From assembly GCA_964017195.1 (NCBI GenBank), contig OZ024897.1:10697451-10761450 (forward strand): a DNA stretch of 64,000 nt. Direction: 5' to 3'. The translations under genes and the position numbers were made by a program. Shown here piece by piece: positions 34,699 to 46,774 of this stretch. Numbering within the stretch: position 1 is the stretch's first letter; every line of letters starts with the position of its first letter. The notes beneath the pieces were generated by a model. The model did no database searches and had not been told where the DNA came from. It was given only the letters and a program-made list of their open reading frames with translations. This stretch comes from Siderastrea radians (lineage: Eukaryota > Cnidaria > Anthozoa > Scleractinia > Rhizangiidae).

Positions 34699-37600
34699 AT
34701 GGCGCCTGTTGCCTTGTCGTTTGTCGTTCGCTTTAGCTCTGAGGTACTATAAAACCTGGATTTGTTGAATTCTTCTTGTAAGTTGTCGTTTGAATACTTA
34801 TTTTTGAAATTTGGGCTTGCTGTTTGAATAGGATTCTATCTTCAAAGCTGAAAATTTGTGCAAAGGGAAAGCAGGCGCGACGGGAACTTGGAAAGTCGCG
34901 AAGGAGGACGCGAATTGTGGTCGAATTGAGGCTGAATTTCAACTAGAGAAGGCTTCGTACATAAGCCACATCGATATTGGTATGTATTATTAAGTGATGG
35001 GTATCTCCAAGGTTGTATGCTGTTCGAATCATAGTTTGAATTGGTTTTTGTTTTCACTTTGTGCCTTATACAATCACAACAATACAGTCATGTAGTCACA
35101 ATGAATAGCTTACACTTTTGTGCCTCAAACAAAAACGCACAACAGAAAGTTAAATTAAGTCTTAAGCTAATAAGCTCAGTTACAAGTTAGCTGTTATACA
35201 ACAGTCAGGTCATGTTAGTTTTATACATACAACTGTATTTGGATTATTATAAACTTTGCATCTTAAAACAAATTGAAGACTGGGGAGGGGGGGTGCTACT
35301 CAATAAAGTTGTAAACGGGAGGCTCCGCCCGGAGTTTCAAACCCTTACCCTTTAATACACTAATTTTTACCAAAATGGTAGTACCCCTTTCATATACCTA
35401 GCGCAAAATTGCATCTCACTCTTATACCTCAAGGATGAGCCAAAACAATAGAATTTCCTATAGTCGCCACGTTTTTTGCGGGTTTTCAGTCATTCTGATT
35501 CAGTTGCGTAGTCATTTCTGCCAAAATGTAGCACCTTTTGATATACTTCACTTCAGCCACTATTTCGTCCACTTTGCAGCTGATTTTGTAACCCTTGTGT
35601 ATACTAAAATGGCAATTTTCCCTACCCTTTAATATACTGCGAGCTTAAAAATGGCGCCCCTTTCTGGTAGAGCCTCACCATATAGCCCACTATAGGAAGT
35701 AGCCCACTGGGATTGAAGACAAGTAAGATTACTCCAAACCAATGTCTTTAAACCAAGGTCTCAGTGTATGATTATGATTATCCTAATATCTGGTGTTTTC
35801 ATAAGAAGAAAAGTATTAATTATTGCAAGTGTAACAAGGAATATCTCCTAGAAGGGTGGGGGCTCTCATATAAAAGTGATGGGGCCAAAAGTCATAATGA
35901 ACACCTCTGTCACAGTTGCATGGGATTCCCACTCCTGGGGATTAGCTATCATGGCTGACATTTAAAACGTCAGCGCCTGGCCAATTGAAGTTGGCAGTTA
36001 TCACAAGTTGAATGCAATAACCTGTGAACCCATTTGGCTGTGACTTTTGTGTACTTGTGATGGCTTGGGATGATTTGCATTCACTTTGAACAAGCTCAAG
36101 TTTGAGCACAAGCAAACACAAGTTTTTCACCGTTTGACCTCCCAACTTACAATGTAAGTCAATGGAAGTTATTGTTGTCCTTAGGACGGGCATGTGCACA
36201 AGGCTTTTTGTCCAGTTTGTATTGAACTTGCATCTACTTGTGAGTCCATTTGGCCACCCATTACAAGTCTGTCTCTACAAGTCCGCAATTCCAGACCTGC
36301 ATTGATACTTGTGACTTTGTTTGGCCAGGGCTTCAGGTTTTGGATTTTTTGGCCAATTTGACTTATCAACTCACTTGTTAAATCCAATGTTTTGTGTAAA
36401 CTAGAGGTATTGACTCTTCACTTTACATTAATTTGCCAGGTAACTGTGGCTCTGCTTTTATTGAGGTTATGGTTGGAAACTCCATGTGGCCTCAAGACAA
36501 GCCATATGTTACCTTACTGCCTTCAGCCATGCTCATGTCTCCCACTGAATGTAAACACTGGACCAAGACTCACACTGTCAGGATGTTTAACCAGAGTATG
36601 TATCATGAAATGGTTTAATTTAATTAAAGAAAGCATGTTGCACTTGCAAACTTATTTTAAGGAGGCTAGCAACAGTTTTTTTGGCCTTGGAGTGTATCTT
36701 TTGAAGTCAAAATTTCCCATAGAAGATAAACTTCGATTTCCTTGATACTACACCACCTTTTCAACATATGATCAAAGATTATTTTCTCACTGGTTTCCTA
36801 GCAACAGCTGTCACCATAGCAACGGTAATGGACAGCCCCTCATTTTAAATAATGTCGAATATCTCGAAAACTAGTCAGACACTTTATGACAAAACTTGAA
36901 TTATTTGAACTACTCAACCTACACAACTTGTTTGCGAAATTAGGGAAAAATCTGTAAGAGCGTTTTCATGTAGATTATGATTCATTTTTTACAGGCTGAT
37001 TTTGGTCATTCCTGCAATTTTCTGCAATATTTCAAGAAAGATAAAACTTAACACTTTCTTTTTTTCAGTTGAAGGATCTTTTATGATATCAAAACATTCT
37101 CAATGTACATTGAGCTTCTTAGGTGGCTGCAATTTTAAGATATTTATATTTAAACTGCTAAAATGCAGTACAAATCAGGCAAAAAGTTCGTAATTTGCAG
37201 AAATAGAAATATTTCTAAACTCTCCTTACAGATTTTTCTCTTAAATTGATTGCCGTTAGAATAATAATTCTTTTTGATGTTCCAGTGAGTTTTAGGCTGA
37301 ATAAACATTTCTGTTTTTAGATAAGGAGGCTGAATCTCGGTCAAGTTTCAGTCGTTATTAACTTTCAACGAGCAACAGTTTTATTTTGTTTTTCCTGGTC
37401 TATTTCACGGTTATTCACATGCAATGAATATTTATACATGCTGCGCTTGTGTCCTCTCGTGCGTTTTTAATTCCTTCTCATAATAAAAAAGATCTATTTG
37501 TCTTCTGAGCTTGTTTCTCGTCATTTTTCGGCCCCAGTATAATGCCATTGTTGGCGTTAACATGTATGCAATCCGTAATTAAAAATGCTAAAACGTCAGT

Positions 37601-40600
37601 CAGTATTTAAAGAATAATGGAAAAGAGTCTCCTGGAAGAAGCTAATTTCGCATACAAGTTGTGTAGGTTGAGTAGTTCAAATAGTTCAAGTTTCGTCATA
37701 AATTGTCTGACTAGTTTTTGAGATATTCGACATTAAATAGGTATTCGATATTCGACATTAAATAAAAAGAGGGGTTGTCCATTACTGTTGCTATGGTGAC
37801 AGCTGTTGCTAGGAAACCAGTGAGAAAATAAACTTTGATCATATGTTAAAAAGGTGGTATAGTATCAAGGAAATCAAAGTTTATCTTCTATAGAAAATTT
37901 TGACTTCAAAAGATACACTCCAAGGCCAAAAAACTGTTGCGAGCTTCCTGAAGCAGTTGTGAAGTGAAAACCTAAACAGGCAGTTGCAGAAAGAGAGTAG
38001 ATGTGAAAAGAAAACCTGAATTGTTTTGAGGCTTTCTTTCAACAACTGCTTAAGTTGTCTTCGTACCTCCAACACCTAAAATAATTTGCACAAAAAATGG
38101 TATTGTTATCTCTGCCTACGATTTCTGTTTTTTGTCTTTTAACTTACAGCAGAATCCTGATACAACAAACCCCAGTATAATGAAGTTCCTGAAAAATTAC
38201 AATTAAGTCCATGGAACAGAACCCCGATATAAGGGACACTAGTATAACAAGACCCGATCTAGAACCCTAAAATTAAAATTTACCCTGATGTGTCTGTTGT
38301 GGTTCAAATTTTCCCTTGGTTTTAAAATTTTCAAACCAGTTTAAATTTTGTTTTCCTCTGTCTTAGATTATGGTAATGAACCTGAGACAAAGGAAACTAA
38401 AAATTAAACTGGTTTAAAAATTTTTAAACCATAGAAAAATTTGAACCACAACATGACAAGTAATTTATTTGTTATATCAAGGTAAATTTTAAGTTTGGGC
38501 TTCTGGACATTTAATGTCATCGTCAGGGGTTTCAATAAAATTTGAAGTAGGCAGCTAGTTTGAGTAGAGTAGCCGACTGTATCAACATAGGTTTGAAAGA
38601 AATCTTTCTTTAATTACTTCAATTTGGGGAAAAAAGTAGCCGACTTCTTTGAGCAAATTTGCAGACACTTTTCGTCGGTTGTCGGTGCTTATTGAAAGCA
38701 CTGCATCGTGCAACTGAAGTTGAATGGCTGTGTAACAGATCAACAGAGCTGCATTCCTAACTTAAAACACAAATTTTATTTTTAATCCTTCAAAACTGAA
38801 TATTAATTTGCATGATTAAACTGAATTCTGCATGGTGCAACTTAACATTGTTTAATATTTATGGCAAAATAATTATAAGCCAAACCCAGTATCACAAAGA
38901 TTTTGGTTGTTTTCCCACAAGTTTGTTACAACAGGGTACGTTTCATTTTATAACAAACTCCCATTGTAACAAACATATTTTACCAGTCACTTGCCACTTC
39001 ATTATAATTTGTCAGGATGGCTTGCTATTTAAAGGGTCTATTTAATTAAAGAGTCTACACTCAGCCTCTTGTATAGACTGCATTTACTGGTTAGGTAGAT
39101 AATTGTAAACGTGAAGAAGTTTGGATTCTGTTTGGTGAAAAGGAGATGGGAGAAGGAATTTTTAACAATTGCTTTAGGGAAATTGACTTTCTATTATTGT
39201 TAGCTGATGTTATTAAATTCAAGGGAATGTAAGAAATATTCTTTGATATTTATTTTATGCAGATGCCTTTTCAAAACAAGCATTAGGAAGTCAGTGGGAT
39301 CGCCTAAGAGTTAGCTGTTGTCAGCCTTACAGGAAAGACAAACAGTTTGGATTGTCCTTCATGAGATTGGAGTCTGTTTCAGACGACCCCACCCCATCCC
39401 CTCCTGAAGGGGCATCTGGCAAGACTACCACACCCATGTCAGGACACCTCTCGGGTGATGAAACTGACGAGGATGGTGTGATGAGGCTCAAGAAAGCTTC
39501 AGGACTAATGGGATGTCTAAGGTACAGGAATTAAGATACTCTGGCTGGTCACTTAAACAATCAGGCACATAAACTGTAAATTAGCTGTGCAACCTTCTTT
39601 AGTTGGTACGTGTGGGGAGCATACACCCTCTAAAGCCACTGTTGACACTCCAATACCTCTGCCAACTTTCATTCGTCCAACAGTATGGGAATCTTTAGCA
39701 TTCCATGTTGAATGACCTTGGGCCCAATTGTTTGCAAGATTTAACTTTGTGTCCAGAATTGCAATCCAGCAAATGTTGGACATTATTATTTTTTTTAAAA
39801 CAACAATATTTAGTTCTTATTAACCGAGCGGGAGGTCTGTATGGGAGAATCTTGACCGAGGTCGCCAGTACAGACTGAACGCAGTGAGGTCTGTACCAGC
39901 GACCGAGGTCAAGATTCTTCCATACAGACCGACCTAGCTCGGTTAATAAGATGTTTATTATATGGCCAAACAAGAAATCAAAAGGACAAAAAATAAACAT
40001 TTCTTTTTTTCCTTGCGCGGGCTCAAGCATTTAGCTGGCTTACTTCTGTCACTAGTCTCCAGTCCAAACGGGACAAAAGTCCAGCTTTGTATACAAACTT
40101 CGTCAATGAACGAAGACAAAATAACCGTTCTTTTTCATATGGGCTCAATGAAAAAGCTTGTGGTTAAACAACAATTTATGGAAAGCGACGAAAGGTGCAA
40201 CGAATTTTAATCCATCGATCAGCGATCAGTTCTCATTTAGCCTTGCGATCTTCGACTGATCACCACAAAAAACGTTGCTGTTGAATGTGCAGCGTTCGAA
40301 CTTGTCAATATGCGCTCCGGCAAAAATTGCCTGAGGCTGGATTTGTTGGACTTTGAAGACATTTTGATGTGTTGTAGTGGAAGCACTGACTTGGTTTTCT
40401 TCGGACTGAGCGGATGTACCTGGCCCACGATTCAAGACAGGAGACATTTATCGCTGTCGCTTCAGAGATGCTGAATGTAGCTGTCGAGGGTTTTCAAATT
40501 TTTATTACCGCTAAGCTGTGCAAAGAATTTTGGCTGAACGTCTGCTTCGAGGAGTCGTCCAACACTGGTCCTCCTAACGGAGTGATTAGAAATCTTCTTC

Positions 40601-43600
40601 TTGTTTGTGTCATCGAGTTTGGCTTAATGTATACACGGTTCGTACTCGGTGTCATCTTGTTTTGCGAACCGAGATGAAAAATTTGGACAAAAAAAGGACG
40701 AGCTCTTTGGCAGGTATGTTTACAATTGCTCTAGACTCTTTCAGTAACTCACAAAATTTCGTCCATGCGTTTAAGTCGCTCTTAGTTTTGTACTTAGTGT
40801 TTCTGGATTTCTGTGCTTGCAAAAGCTTCTCAATACCGACTTCATCTTCGCGCGTAGCTTCCTCGGCTGAACTCAAATTGCCAACGTTTGCTCATTCTCT
40901 TTACTTGCTAAATTTCCTCGCTGTCTACTGGTTCTTCCATTTAGTATTTCTAACAGGAACAAGAAAATTTGTTCGTACTTTTTTGTTTGTAACTTTTTGA
41001 GGGCAAATGTTAGAACGACATCGGTCTAGATGCCGGTCTAGATGGGAAAATCTAGACCGCGGTCAATTTCGATTTTAGCCAATCAAATTCTTCTACTTGG
41101 TTGCTTCCAGTCCTTTTGAGACACGGCCATATAATAATATATAATAATATAATGTAATATATAGAGGATATTACACAGCGGTGCGAAGATATGAATTTTA
41201 TTTTCGAGTGGTAAAAACAATATTTTTGCCACAAAAAATAATTTCATATCTTCAAGCCACCGTGTAATTTTCTTTTTATTATATGGACAAGAGTATTTTT
41301 GCACAAACAACACAGTAAGAGCGAGAAATATGACGTCATCGATATCCTCACTAGTGAGGATATGGAAAATATGTCACTCAAGCCCTGGATGTAGTTTCGT
41401 ATGAACTTTACGAGTGGTCTATTTTCCACTAAAACACTCTTGTCTAGATAATAAAATGTAATAATATTATTGTAAGGTTAAGCTGGGGTAAATCAATAAC
41501 ATTTAGTAATTATAATAAGTGTAGTGCCTAACAGCCCAGGGGGGTACTCCGGATTTCAAGTGTCAGGGATGATTGATTGGGGACAAAAATCAATACCCAA
41601 AAAATACCTAGGGCTTCCAACAAAACCCAAAAAAATCCCTGGACCAAATTTGACACCCAAAAAATCCCATGCTGAATTTCTGAGTCTCAAAATTTCCAGA
41701 GAGGATTAAATGTTATAACACACAAAAAAAAAAACATCAGAAATTGAATGTTTGTGTTTGTTTATTCATCATATCATTTGAATTTATCTTTTCCTCATCT
41801 GGTAGTCATTCTAACAACACGATGGGTGAGAAATGAATTGAATGAATTGAAGCCTTGTTGGATTACACCCCGGAACACTTTGTGGACTATAATTACTATA
41901 ACTGGCTCAGCACGAAACAGATGCAAGGTAATGCAACACCATCGTTAAATAGTAAAACAACCTCAAAACAAGTTTGCCTGTACTTTATTCACAGAACTAT
42001 ATGGTGGCATGGGCACTACCACAAAAATCTTCAAATTGTTTTGAATACCCAAAAATCCTTCTTGTTATAAACCAAACCACCCAAAAAATACTTGCCAAAT
42101 GTTTCTACCCATAATATCCTGGGATCGAAAATCTCAAAGCCAAAAAAATCCCTTGATCATCCCCATCACTTGAAATCTGGAGTAGCCCCTGGGCATAACA
42201 GTGTCTTGCTAACGTCCAATGAGAGCTAAGTGATAGAAAATTGGCCAAAAAAAAATAGCAAAAGACTGCTTTGGTACAGCAGTTATGGGCTTTACTCTCC
42301 TTAAAGTTAGGTGTGAATACCTTCACTGCATGTTTATTTAACAGGAAATTAGAGAAAGGAAGCCCTGAGATTCTCCTCAATAGAGCAGAAAAAATGCTAC
42401 AGGCTGCTCTTGATAGATCTCCAGGAACTCCTAGAAACAATGCCAGGAACAAAAGATCATTGTCCCAGTCATCAACAGAGTTTTCATCTAGTCCTGAAAG
42501 TCCTTACATGAAGAAAAACTCTCAATTGCCCAGTGAAGGTGAGTTGAATCCTGTGTGGATGAGTTGGTAACTGATTTAAACAAGATCTGAAACAAAAGCC
42601 TGTCACTTGTGATGTATCCTGGCCCATTCACATAATATACCATACCAGGTCTGACTTCCGTGTAATGAAAATACTGTTGGCTGCCCCAAACTACTGTTAC
42701 AGGTGTTTCTGTAGCATATTTAACAGTGCCATGCCTGACTCACATGTAACAAAAATAAGGCTGCCCTGAACTACAGGTGTTGTCTGTTTCACAGCTCCTG
42801 CATTTTTTCACAAGTGCTCCAGAAAATTTTTCAGGGAGAGAATCAATAAGGAATTTTAAGGGGTCAATATGCCTTGGTTTATCCTCTTGAATTTACCATT
42901 TTGCACCTGAGATGCCCCCCACCCTTTCCCATCTGGAAAACAATCTGATGTATTTACTACAATGCCACATTGGATTTACTTATTCACTTAATATACAAAG
43001 TACCGAGCTAAGACCAGCAATGCTTTTCTTTGGTTGTAGCCTATTATTATAATTATTTCAAGAGTAACCTCTAGAATGAGCAACAATAGTGTTGAGACTT
43101 TCATTTTGAAGGGTATTTTTCAAATCGTACACTCCCAACATGCACGCTTTGTGCAAAGCATCCCTCCTACCCCCACATAATGTGTTTGTTTTGTTCAACA
43201 AAGGTTAAGCTTTGCAACAGTGCAACATTGAACTGGGAGGGGTAATCTAACTGAATGTGTTCAATGCTCTTGAAGTCGTAGCAAGAAAAATGGACATGTG
43301 AAGCGCATACAAACAAAAATATCTTTTAAAAAATGTGTTTTTATTACTCTTATAGGACCAAGTGAGAAGAAAAAGAAAGAAGGAAAGAAATGGAGTCTTT
43401 CTGGAGATGTAAGAGTTGCATAAGTCAGTTAAATGATATTAATCTGGCCATACTGTTTTTGATTAAAAGTAATGCTCAAGTCAGAGTTAAATTAAGTTCC
43501 AGTACTGCCAGAGGTGTTTAATGTTTCAGATCATTATGTGTTTCCTGAAAACTCCCCCACCTACCCCTCCCCTAACCAACATTAACACTAACATATTATC

Positions 43601-45280
43601 ACTCAGGGCAAAATATTGGGTAAGGGGAGGGGTAGGTGGGGAGTTTCCAAGAAATGCAAAATGATCCAATATTTCTCACTTCTAGAGATAAACATGTAAT
43701 TAGACAAGGTAAATTGCATAGATCATTGGTACTAGTATTTACTAACACAATGTATCTTGTTCTCACAGATTCACGATGAAGTTGCATTGTTTCTTGAGGA
43801 AATTGATTTTACCAAGATGGACCTTCACAGCATAACATTTAAAGGTACATAAAGTAATAAAAATGATAATACTGGTAGCAGGGGTGTCAAAAAAGTATTC
43901 AGTTATCAGGCCTGGGAAAAAATTATTATTATTATTATTACCGGTACTTAGCAAGGTTTGTTTACTTTCCACAGATTTGAGAAATCAAATGGAACAACAG
44001 AGAGGATGTCCTCTTACTAAGCTAGAGAAAAAAGTGTTTCTTAAGGTACAAGTCAGCCTTAGTTTGAAATAACTTTTGTTATTATTTTTGTGTATTGATT
44101 GGTATTACATCTATATTTTTTGTTTCATTTTTTTAACAGATGGCCAAGGCCACCATTGAGAAACTAGTGCCATCACAGGATGACCCAGAGGTACAGTTTA
44201 GGGCAGCTACATTACGTTGCATCATGCATTTTACTTCTCACTATCCTACAGTACAAAGCCTTCTCTAATTAGCAGTCAATTGTGGCCTCTTATCATTTTT
44301 ATGTGGCCAATTGATATTTTTAATGTGTCTCTTCTTTAACATTTCACAGGATGTTGTTGAGCTACCCAGAAATGAACCAAATGACAGTGCAACCTCAAAA
44401 AAGACAGTCATCAAAGAACCAAGTGATACCAAGAAGCAGCCAAATACAAGGTTTGCAAATGTGACATACACATTTGATTTGACAGCCCTAAGAATACACT
44501 GGGACATAAATTTTCAAATATTGTTTTCAAGAAACATCTAGGAATGAAAGCAAAGGCTACATGTCTGTGTCCGTGTATGGACATAATAGACTGAAGCACA
44601 GCCTTCTTAAAATAAGCTGGCAGCTGGTGATTTGGCTTTTTTTTTCGGGGGGGGGCAGCTATATGGACTAATCTTGATTACATTTACTTGCTTATAGTGC
44701 CAGGAGTAAAACAGTCACTTCACAAGAAAGAGGCAAAAGAGGCAAGAAGGAGCCTAAAAATAAAGAGTCATGTTCACCACAGCCTTCCACCTCAACTGTC
44801 TCAACACCTGAGATCAAAAGCCAAAGAATTGACAAGCCTCCTCAATTAATTCCTGTCGATGAAATACAAGATGCTGATTTCCCTTCTAGTTCATCAAGGA
44901 TTCTTGTGGATGACGATGAAGAGGAGCTGCCTACTATGTTATACTCCTCTGAAGAGGAAAAATCTACACGGCGAGAGCTCTTTTATTCTGGTGAATTTAA
45001 GCCGTTGCCTGACAAGGATGAATCATCAACCTCTTTAGTGGAATGTCCTCTGTGTGGCAGGTTCTTCCCAGCAAAAGAAGTGGAATTCCATGCTTCCTTC
45101 TGCACTGGTGATGCAGGTGATGCACCAGTAGTTGTTGAGCCTAAGGTTGAGTTAATGCAATGTCCAATTTGCTCCAAGTTGTTTCCATTGACTCAAATAG
45201 AGCGGCATGCAGATGAATGTGTTGACGTTGTCATTGCTGAGAGTAGTAATACCTTACGGAGGGAGCCTTTAGTTATTTGA
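34699..45280 (+). CDS. XRCC1 N-terminal-domain protein with two UBZ4 zinc fingers (XNDC1-like)
   Basis: Eleven exons give 578 residues: 34699-34743, 34832-34979, 36440-36595, 39263-39521, 42345-42538, 43356-43408, 43769-43844, 43975-44045, 44140-44190, 44350-44450 and 44698-45280. All junctions keep phase (1,737 nt). Residues 1-155 match the XRCC1 N-terminal domain, which in XRCC1 binds DNA polymerase beta and nicked DNA (QLEKASYISHIDIG, NCGSAFIEVMVG, HTVRMFNQ, QWDRLRVSCCQPYRKDKQFG). A Lys/Ser-rich middle follows. Near the C-terminus are two C-x2-C-x11-H-x3-C fingers (C501, C504, H516, C520; C540, C543, H555, C559), the spacing of RAD18-type UBZ4 ubiquitin-binding fingers. No BRCT domain is present, so it is not XRCC1; XNDC1 is the closest named family I recall. 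A role in DNA repair or damage signalling is inferred. Confidence 0.92.
35285..35710. mobile_element. Possible decayed inverted-repeat element in intron 2
   Basis: GGTGCTACTC near the left and GAAGTAGCCC near the right form a weak inverted pair around a unit with repeated pyrimidine-rich phrases (ACCCTTTAATA, CCTTTTGATA, CCCTTTCATA). The match is poor and no target duplication is clear. Confidence 0.35.
36661..37949. mobile_element. Long-terminal-inverted-repeat element, about 1.29 kb
   Basis: Arms of about 280-290 bp at 36661-36950 and 37662-37949 are inverted copies. They share CAACAGTTTTTTGGCC, GGAGTGTATCTTTTGAAGTC, GTTTCCTAGCAACAGCTGTC and TGAACTACTCAACCTACACA. The loop of about 700 bp has no recognisable protein. 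The right arm carries a small tandem duplication of TATTCGACATTAAATA. It lies in intron 3 of the XRCC1-like gene. Confidence 0.8.
38291..38458. mobile_element. 168-bp palindromic element
   Basis: TGTCTGTTGTGGTTCAAATT at the left pairs with AATTTGAACCACAACATGAC at the right. The inner segments (GGTTTTAAAATTTTCAAACC and AACTGGTTTAAAAATTTTTA) also pair. It lies in intron 3 of the XRCC1-like gene. Confidence 0.75.
39816..39950. repeat. 135-bp palindrome beside the Crypton-like remnant
   Basis: CTTATTAACCGAGC and GCTCGGTTAATAAG are the outer arms. GAGAATCTTGACCGAGGTCG and CGACCGAGGTCAAGATTCTT are the inner arms. It could be the 3' terminal structure of the element whose recombinase remnant lies at 40226-40876. 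Confidence 0.75.
40226..40876 (-). pseudogene. Crypton-type tyrosine recombinase remnant
   Basis: The minus strand at 40652-40876 encodes an N-terminal piece (KTKSDLNAWTKFCELLKE, then NIPAKELVLFLSKFFISVRK) resembling the SAM-like core-binding part of Crypton/DUF3504 recombinases. A shifted frame adds QDDTEYEP. After an internal deletion comes a C-terminal catalytic piece at about 40470-40600 (NHSVRRTSVGRLLEADVQPK, then FFAQLSGNKNLKTLDSY). The SVRRT arginine and the DSY tyrosine are present, but the usual SGHKN histidine is Asn. A tail to 40226 is in another frame. Much of the catalytic domain is missing, so the gene is dead. It lies in intron 4 of the XRCC1-like gene, antisense to it. Confidence 0.72.
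41150..41454. mobile_element. Non-coding interspersed element, copy 2 (reverse orientation)
   Basis: This is the reverse complement of the element at 27733-28080, with the same order of motifs: TTATTATCTAGACAAGAGTG end, ATCCTCACTAGTGAGGATAT palindrome and CACTCGAAAATAAAATTCAT hairpin. Several short indels separate the two copies. Confidence 0.72.
41534..42194. mobile_element. Inverted-repeat element (GCCCAGGGG, TACTCC ends)
   Basis: The left end GCCCAGGGGGGTACTCCGGA with TTTCAAGTG and GGGGATGAT-like sequence matches the complement of the right end (GGAGTAGCCCCTGGGC preceded by CACTTGAAATCT). Inside are many AACCCAAAAAAT and CCAAAAAAATCCC motifs. A TAACA is present on both sides and may be the target duplication. 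It has no transposase and lies in intron 4 of the XRCC1-like gene. Confidence 0.7.
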
Positions 45281-45305
45281 TGGGCTCAACTCAAGATTAC
45301 AGGAA

Positions 45306-45311
45306 AATAAA
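45306..45311 (+). terminator. Poly(A) signal AATAAA of the XRCC1-like gene
   Basis: A canonical AATAAA starts 26 bases after the TGA stop at 45278-45280, implying a very short 3' UTR. Confidence 0.6.
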
Positions 45312-45967
45312 ACCACAGTGTATAGATTATGATCAGATATAACAGATTTTTATTAGTTAATATCAGTATCAATTTTGTTAACGTTTTCCTAAAATGATTT
45401 ATTTCACATATAAATAGTCTGGTAAGAAGTTTTTAATACACTGCAAGAGTTACAATTGATTTTTAAACTTACATCCTGTAGTTTTACTAAAGAAGGGTTT
45501 GACTAACAGTTTCATTACCAAATTTTTTGGTACGTATTTCCTTGCTTAATTTACTTGGATTAGACATTTTATAACAAAACGGGATCTATTGTGTCCACTG
45601 AGTACATGTGGCAAAAACAAGAGATCTTATCATGTACTAAACAGATGTACAAAACACAACCTAACCTGTGTTTATCATAGCTATTTCTTAGTTCATTAGT
45701 GGTGTCACAGAAAGGTATTGCCTTAGGTGGTGATTTTTAAGGGATTTTTATTTTTTGGGTGAAAAATGTGCTGAAATAAAAAGAAAAACCTTTTCTTGTA
45801 CGTGAAATGCTCCTAAAACGTAAGAGAAAGAAATTGAATGATTTACTCAAAGGGGAACAAACCATAACCGGTTTCTGGTTATTTTTTAACACACTCGAAA
45901 ACATTAGCCTAATGTTTTTAAGTTACAATACTCTTTCATCCTAGCAATCTGAAGCCACCAAACACAC

Positions 45968-46192
45968 TTAACGCTTTAATAAGCCCTGATATAAAAATTC
46001 ATATTTTCCTTACTGTTCTCCATACATTACTTATGGAACTAGTAAGGAGAAGGTTATGTGTAAATATCAAGGCATCCTATCCTTGATGATCACTTCCTTT
46101 ATTCTCATCACTTGAATGTTTTCAATAAGTGCATGTATTGATAATGTAAAGAGAAATTCCATTTTCATCTGTGTTAGGGATTAAAAGGTTAA
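45968..46192. mobile_element. TTAA-type MITE, CCCTTT family, copy D
   Basis: TTAACGCTTTAATAAGCCCTGA at the left and TAGGGATTAAAAGGTTAA at the right form a diverged inverted repeat, with TTAA kept at both edges. Confidence 0.7.
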
Positions 46193-46562
46193 TTTTAGTT
46201 TCAGAGAACTGGTAGAGTAATTTTTAAATGAAACTGAACCAGTATTTTGGGGTACTGCTGATTGCAATATGTCTTTTAGGTCTTAGCAGTAATCCTTAAA
46301 ATAGGTGAATGAGCCCCCTTTAACAAGACAACACAAATCCAGGCTGGTTCGCACCCAAATCTCTGTTTCTGACTACATGAGACTGGTTCAAAAATTTGTC
46401 TCAATTGACTAATTTGAGGAGCTGAACTGACATGAATGAGCCTGACTAATTTACCTGTAAAATCACATACAAAGATTCTAATGGAAACCAGTTTAAACGT
46501 ATGCCATCTGAGTTCATACTGATATCAAAGAAGCCATTGGATACTTTTATTACCAGTCTCGT

Positions 46563-46774
46563 TTAACCCTTTAAGCCCTGACATGAAAATGCATATTCTC
46601 CTTACTGTTCTCTGTGTATTTCTTGTGGAACTAGTAAGAAGAATTTGTCTAAATATCAAGACATCTTATCCTTGGTGATCACTTCCTTTATTCTCATCAC
46701 TTGAATGTTTGAATGAGTGGTGATGACATAAAGAGAAATTTTATTTTCATCACTGTTAGGTCTTAAAGGGTTAA
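46563..46774. mobile_element. TTAA-type MITE, CCCTTT family, copy E
   Basis: This is the cleanest copy. TTAACCCTTTAAGCCCTGA pairs with TTAGGTCTTAAAGGGTTAA, and TTAA is intact on both sides. CCC...GGG ends next to TTAA are the hallmark of piggyBac-type elements. Confidence 0.82.
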
